A stretch of DNA of 8,404 nucleotides, from assembly GCA_900549005.1 (NCBI GenBank), contig URMT01000070.1, positions 1 to 8,404 of the forward strand. The letters are read 5' to 3'. The DNA comes from an uncultured Eubacteriales bacterium. GTDB lineage: Bacteria; Bacillota; Clostridia; Christensenellales; Borkfalkiaceae. The position numbers were made by a program, and so were the translations under genes. Below the pieces are notes generated by a model. The model was given only the letters and a program-made list of their open reading frames with translations. It ran no database searches and was not told the origin of the DNA. Numbering within the stretch: the stretch's first letter is position 1; each line of letters begins with the position of its first letter. Positions 6,713 through 8,404 of this stretch are shown piece by piece.

Positions 6713-6827
6713 CCTGAATTACAAAAAAAATATGCGTTGGTTGCGGCATATTGCCGCGCGTTTTGCATTTTTTATTATATTTTCCGCGGTATTTTATGCG
6801 GCCGCAAACATAATCGCCGCAACCGCT

Positions 6828-6938
6828 TCAAATTTCGCCGTCCGCAAAATACGGACAATTTTCGCAATCATAATCGTAATCGCAGTATATAAACCCGTTA
6901 ATTATGCATTTGCCGCAGCCCACTGCGTCAGGTTCCAT
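6828..6938 (-). CDS. Small acidic cysteine-rich protein (36 aa), unrecognised
   Basis: A 36-codon ORF starts 12 nt after the cyuA stop and ends in TGA. It has a plausible GGGGG ribosome binding site (6946-6950), 7 nt before the ATG. The product has five cysteines (8, 11, 19, 25, 28) arranged as CGKC and CENC pairs 13 residues apart, eight acidic residues and one lysine. This is the pattern of a tiny zinc- or iron-binding knuckle, but I do not recognise the family. It is inside the cyuA transcript, before the terminator at 6665-6712, so it should be co-expressed with a cysteine-degrading enzyme. It is in the same reading frame as cyuA, separated from it by one TAA. It could be a real small protein, a detached C-terminal extension, or chance; spacing, ribosome binding site and paired CxxC motifs favour a real gene. 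Confidence 0.5.
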   Translation of the reverse strand: MEPDAVGCGKCIINGFIYCDYDYDCENCPYFADGEI

Positions 6939-6950
6939 ATTTATACCCCC

Positions 6951-8219
6951 TTACTTTACGTCGAGCATTATTCTTATAATCTCTCTATCGGTCTCGCGCA
7001 TACCGTCGTGAGCTATGCGGCTGACGGAGCGTATGGTCTCCTCCACCCCGTTCTTCACTATGCCGTCGCCCGCAAAGAACTGGTTGCCCTTTTCAAACAT
7101 ACTCATACCCAGAAGGCCGCTTTCCACCGCCGTGGAAATTTTGGCGGCGCAGCTTGCTTTGGCGCCGTCGCAGATTATGCCCGAATCGATGGCTATGGCG
7201 TTGGTGAGGGTGTGCGCCACCTCTTTATACCCGCCGCCTAAAAGGTAGGTTATGCCGCACGCCGCGCCCGCGCCCGCCGAAACCACGCCGCAGTACGCCG
7301 AAAGCGTGCCTATGCCCGACTTCAAATGCACGGTTATAAGGTTGGATACGCACAGCGCGCGCACCAGCCGTTCGCGCGAAAGCCCGAGATTGCGGGCGTA
7401 CACTATTACGGGCACCGAACACGTTATGCCCTGGTTGCCGCTCCCCGAATTTATCACCACGGGCAGTTCGCAGCCGTTCATTCTTGCGTCCGAGCCCGCG
7501 GCGGCATAGGCCTTTGCCGTGGTCTTTATGTCGGGCTGGTACGAGCGCAGAATTGTCTTGCCTATGTTCGCGCCGTAATCGCCCGCAAGCCCCTCTTCGG
7601 CTATCGCCATATTATAGGATATCTGCCTGCCGATTACCTCCTCCACGTCGCAAATTTCAACGCCGTCGGCAAATTCCAGAATATCCTTCACGGTGAGCAC
7701 CGAGCGGTCTTCCCTGCCTTCCGAGAGTACGGGTTTATCGTACAATATCTCACCGTCGCGCTCTGTGCGCACTATGTTGGTATGGTCGCCCGCGAGCCGC
7801 ACGAACGAGGTGTGGCCGTCGCCGAAAAGGCGTACCCTTATATCAAAAATTTCCGCATCGTCGGGCACGGTTATTTCGGCGGGAAAATCTTCGGCAAAGC
7901 GGCCGATTTTTTTATATTGCCCCGCAGATATGCCCGAAATAACCTGCAACTGCCTGTTTGCATCGCCCGCGACCAGCCCTGCGGCAAGCGCCGCGCGTAT
8001 GCCGCGCAGTCCGCCCGTGTGGGGCACCACCACGCTTTTGGCGTTCTTGACTATGTTGCCGCTCACGCCGACTTCTGCGCGCGCGGGCATACAGCCGAGA
8101 ATTTCTTTTGCCTTTGCCGCGGCATATGCTATGGCTATCGGCTCTGTACAGCCCATTGCGGGCACGAGTTCTTCGTGTAAAATATTGAGATATCTGCGGT
8201 ATAATTCTTTTGTAATCAT
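6951..8219 (-). CDS. cyuA: L-cysteine desulfidase / UPF0597 (CyuA, YhaM) family protein
   Basis: A 422-residue cytoplasmic enzyme of the family that includes archaeal L-cysteine desulfidase and E. coli CyuA, related to iron-sulfur L-serine dehydratase. The expected reaction is cysteine to pyruvate, ammonia and sulfide, using a [4Fe-4S] cluster. The opening helix followed by GCTEPIAIAYAAA (23-35) is diagnostic. Other family blocks are VSGNIVKNAK (52-61), PHTGGLRGIRAALAAG (66-81), NSGSGNQG (257-264), SAYCGVVSAGAGAACG (307-322) and IICDGAKASCA (348-358). Cys24, Cys310 and Cys350 match, with the same 40-residue spacing of the last two, the cluster ligands I recall for the methanogen enzyme (25, 282, 322). 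Length is normal for the family. The start fits the family, but only a weak ribosome binding site precedes it. It has its own promoter at 8297-8325. A role on serine or another small amino acid cannot be excluded. Confidence 0.9.
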   Translation of the reverse strand: MITKELYRRYLNILHEELVPAMGCTEPIAIAYAAAKAKEILGCMPARAEVGVSGNIVKNAKSVVVPHTGGLRGIRAALAAGLVAGDANRQLQVISGISAGQYKKIGRFAEDFPAEITVPDDAEIFDIRVRLFGDGHTSFVRLAGDHTNIVRTERDGEILYDKPVLSEGREDRSVLTVKDILEFADGVEICDVEEVIGRQISYNMAIAEEGLAGDYGANIGKTILRSYQPDIKTTAKAYAAAGSDARMNGCELPVVINSGSGNQGITCSVPVIVYARNLGLSRERLVRALCVSNLITVHLKSGIGTLSAYCGVVSAGAGAACGITYLLGGGYKEVAHTLTNAIAIDSGIICDGAKASCAAKISTAVESGLLGMSMFEKGNQFFAGDGIVKNGVEETIRSVSRIAHDGMRETDREIIRIMLDVK

Positions 8220-8247
8220 AATATTTTTTCGGTGTTTTTTTATGTCG

Positions 8248-8290
8248 GCGGCGGCCGCGTTATGCGCCCTTTTTTACGTTTTGCCGCCGC
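8248..8290 (-). promoter_or_regulatory. Hairpin at the 5' end of the cyuA leader
   Basis: GCGGCGGC (8248-8255) and GCCGCCGC (8283-8290) are perfect inverted repeats enclosing a 27-nt loop. The predicted transcription start falls at the outer edge of the structure, so the cyuA mRNA would begin with this stem. It is followed by an A-rich, SD-poor stretch up to the ATG. It could stabilise the mRNA or affect translation; no known riboswitch is recognised. Confidence 0.4.
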
Positions 8291-8296
8291 AGGTTA

Positions 8297-8325
8297 ATTA
8301 TAGCAGACCTCCGCCGCACGCGCAA
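8297..8325 (-). promoter_or_regulatory. Promoter of cyuA
   Basis: TTGCGC (8320-8325) and a perfect TATAAT (8297-8302) on the minus strand are exactly 17 bp apart. The start point should fall near 8290, giving a leader of about 70 nt. Confidence 0.78.
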
Positions 8326-8351
8326 CAAAAAACACGCCCGCTTATCGCAAT

Positions 8352-8373
8352 AAAAAGATGGCGCCCGCGCGCC
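8352..8373 (-). terminator. Possible terminator of an off-window upstream gene
   Basis: On the minus strand GGCGC-gcgg-GCGCC (8373-8360) is followed by ATC and five Ts (8352-8356). A second inverted repeat, CCGCTTT/AAAGCGG (8372-8387), lies immediately upstream. The stem is short, so the call is tentative; a gene to the right on the same strand would fit. Confidence 0.38.
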
Positions 8374-8404
8374 GCTTTTTAAAGCGGTGCGGTCCCCAGG
8401 GCGG

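Noticed and set aside
6743..6757. GCGGCA/TGCCGC hairpin as terminator of the small ORF
   Set aside because: The stem is short and its T-run (6723-6730) is about 12 nt away; the 17-bp stem at 6672-6712 is far better.
7326..8180. 284-codon plus-strand ORF opposite cyuA, and similar ones at 150-749 and 5336-5881
   Set aside because: All are in-register antisense shadows of strongly supported genes, explained by the same codon bias.

Overview
The window looks like a chromosomal segment of a moderately GC-rich, gut-type anaerobic Bacillota, most likely Clostridia. The basis is the cytoplasmic GH3 hydrolase with the long C-terminal tail common in Clostridia, the neighbouring GPH sugar transporter, an oxygen-sensitive CyuA-type iron-sulfur enzyme, canonical sigma-70/sigA promoters with 17-bp spacers, and strong GGAGG ribosome binding sites. 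All genes lie on the minus strand, so transcription runs from right to left. The genus cannot be fixed from this sequence.

From right to left: (1) a probable terminator of an off-window gene (about 8352-8373), then a promoter (8297-8325) driving a CyuA/UPF0597-type L-cysteine desulfidase (6951-8219). It is followed after 12 nt by a 36-residue cysteine-rich ORF (6828-6938), and the unit ends at a 17-bp perfect hairpin terminator (6665-6712). (2) A 176-bp nested inverted-repeat element (6480-6655) lies between units. (3) A promoter (6405-6433) drives a single-gene unit for an NCS2/AzgA-PbuG-type purine permease (4712-6307), which ends in a palindrome (4664-4687) and an intrinsic terminator (4618-4650). 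(4) A promoter (4421-4449), with a large inverted repeat upstream, drives a two-gene operon: a GH3 beta-glycosidase (1917-4322) followed with zero spacing (TAAATG) by a GPH-family sugar symporter with a charged coiled-coil tail (168-1916). (5) Positions 1-167 hold a chain of GC-rich hairpins and no gene.

The GH3-GPH pair makes sense as an uptake-and-cleave module: the transporter imports a small glycoside or oligosaccharide and the cytoplasmic GH3 releases its non-reducing end sugar. The purine permease and the cysteine desulfidase are separate housekeeping or nutrient-scavenging functions (nucleobase uptake; cysteine breakdown to pyruvate, ammonia and sulfide).

No clearly new multi-gene system is visible. 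The points most worth a second look are the small CxxC/CxxC protein downstream of cyuA (in the same frame as cyuA, behind one TAA), a 19-nt core shared by two hairpin-associated intergenic sites in opposite orientation, and the unusual transporter (coiled-coil tail, loss of the MelB-type cation-site aspartates).
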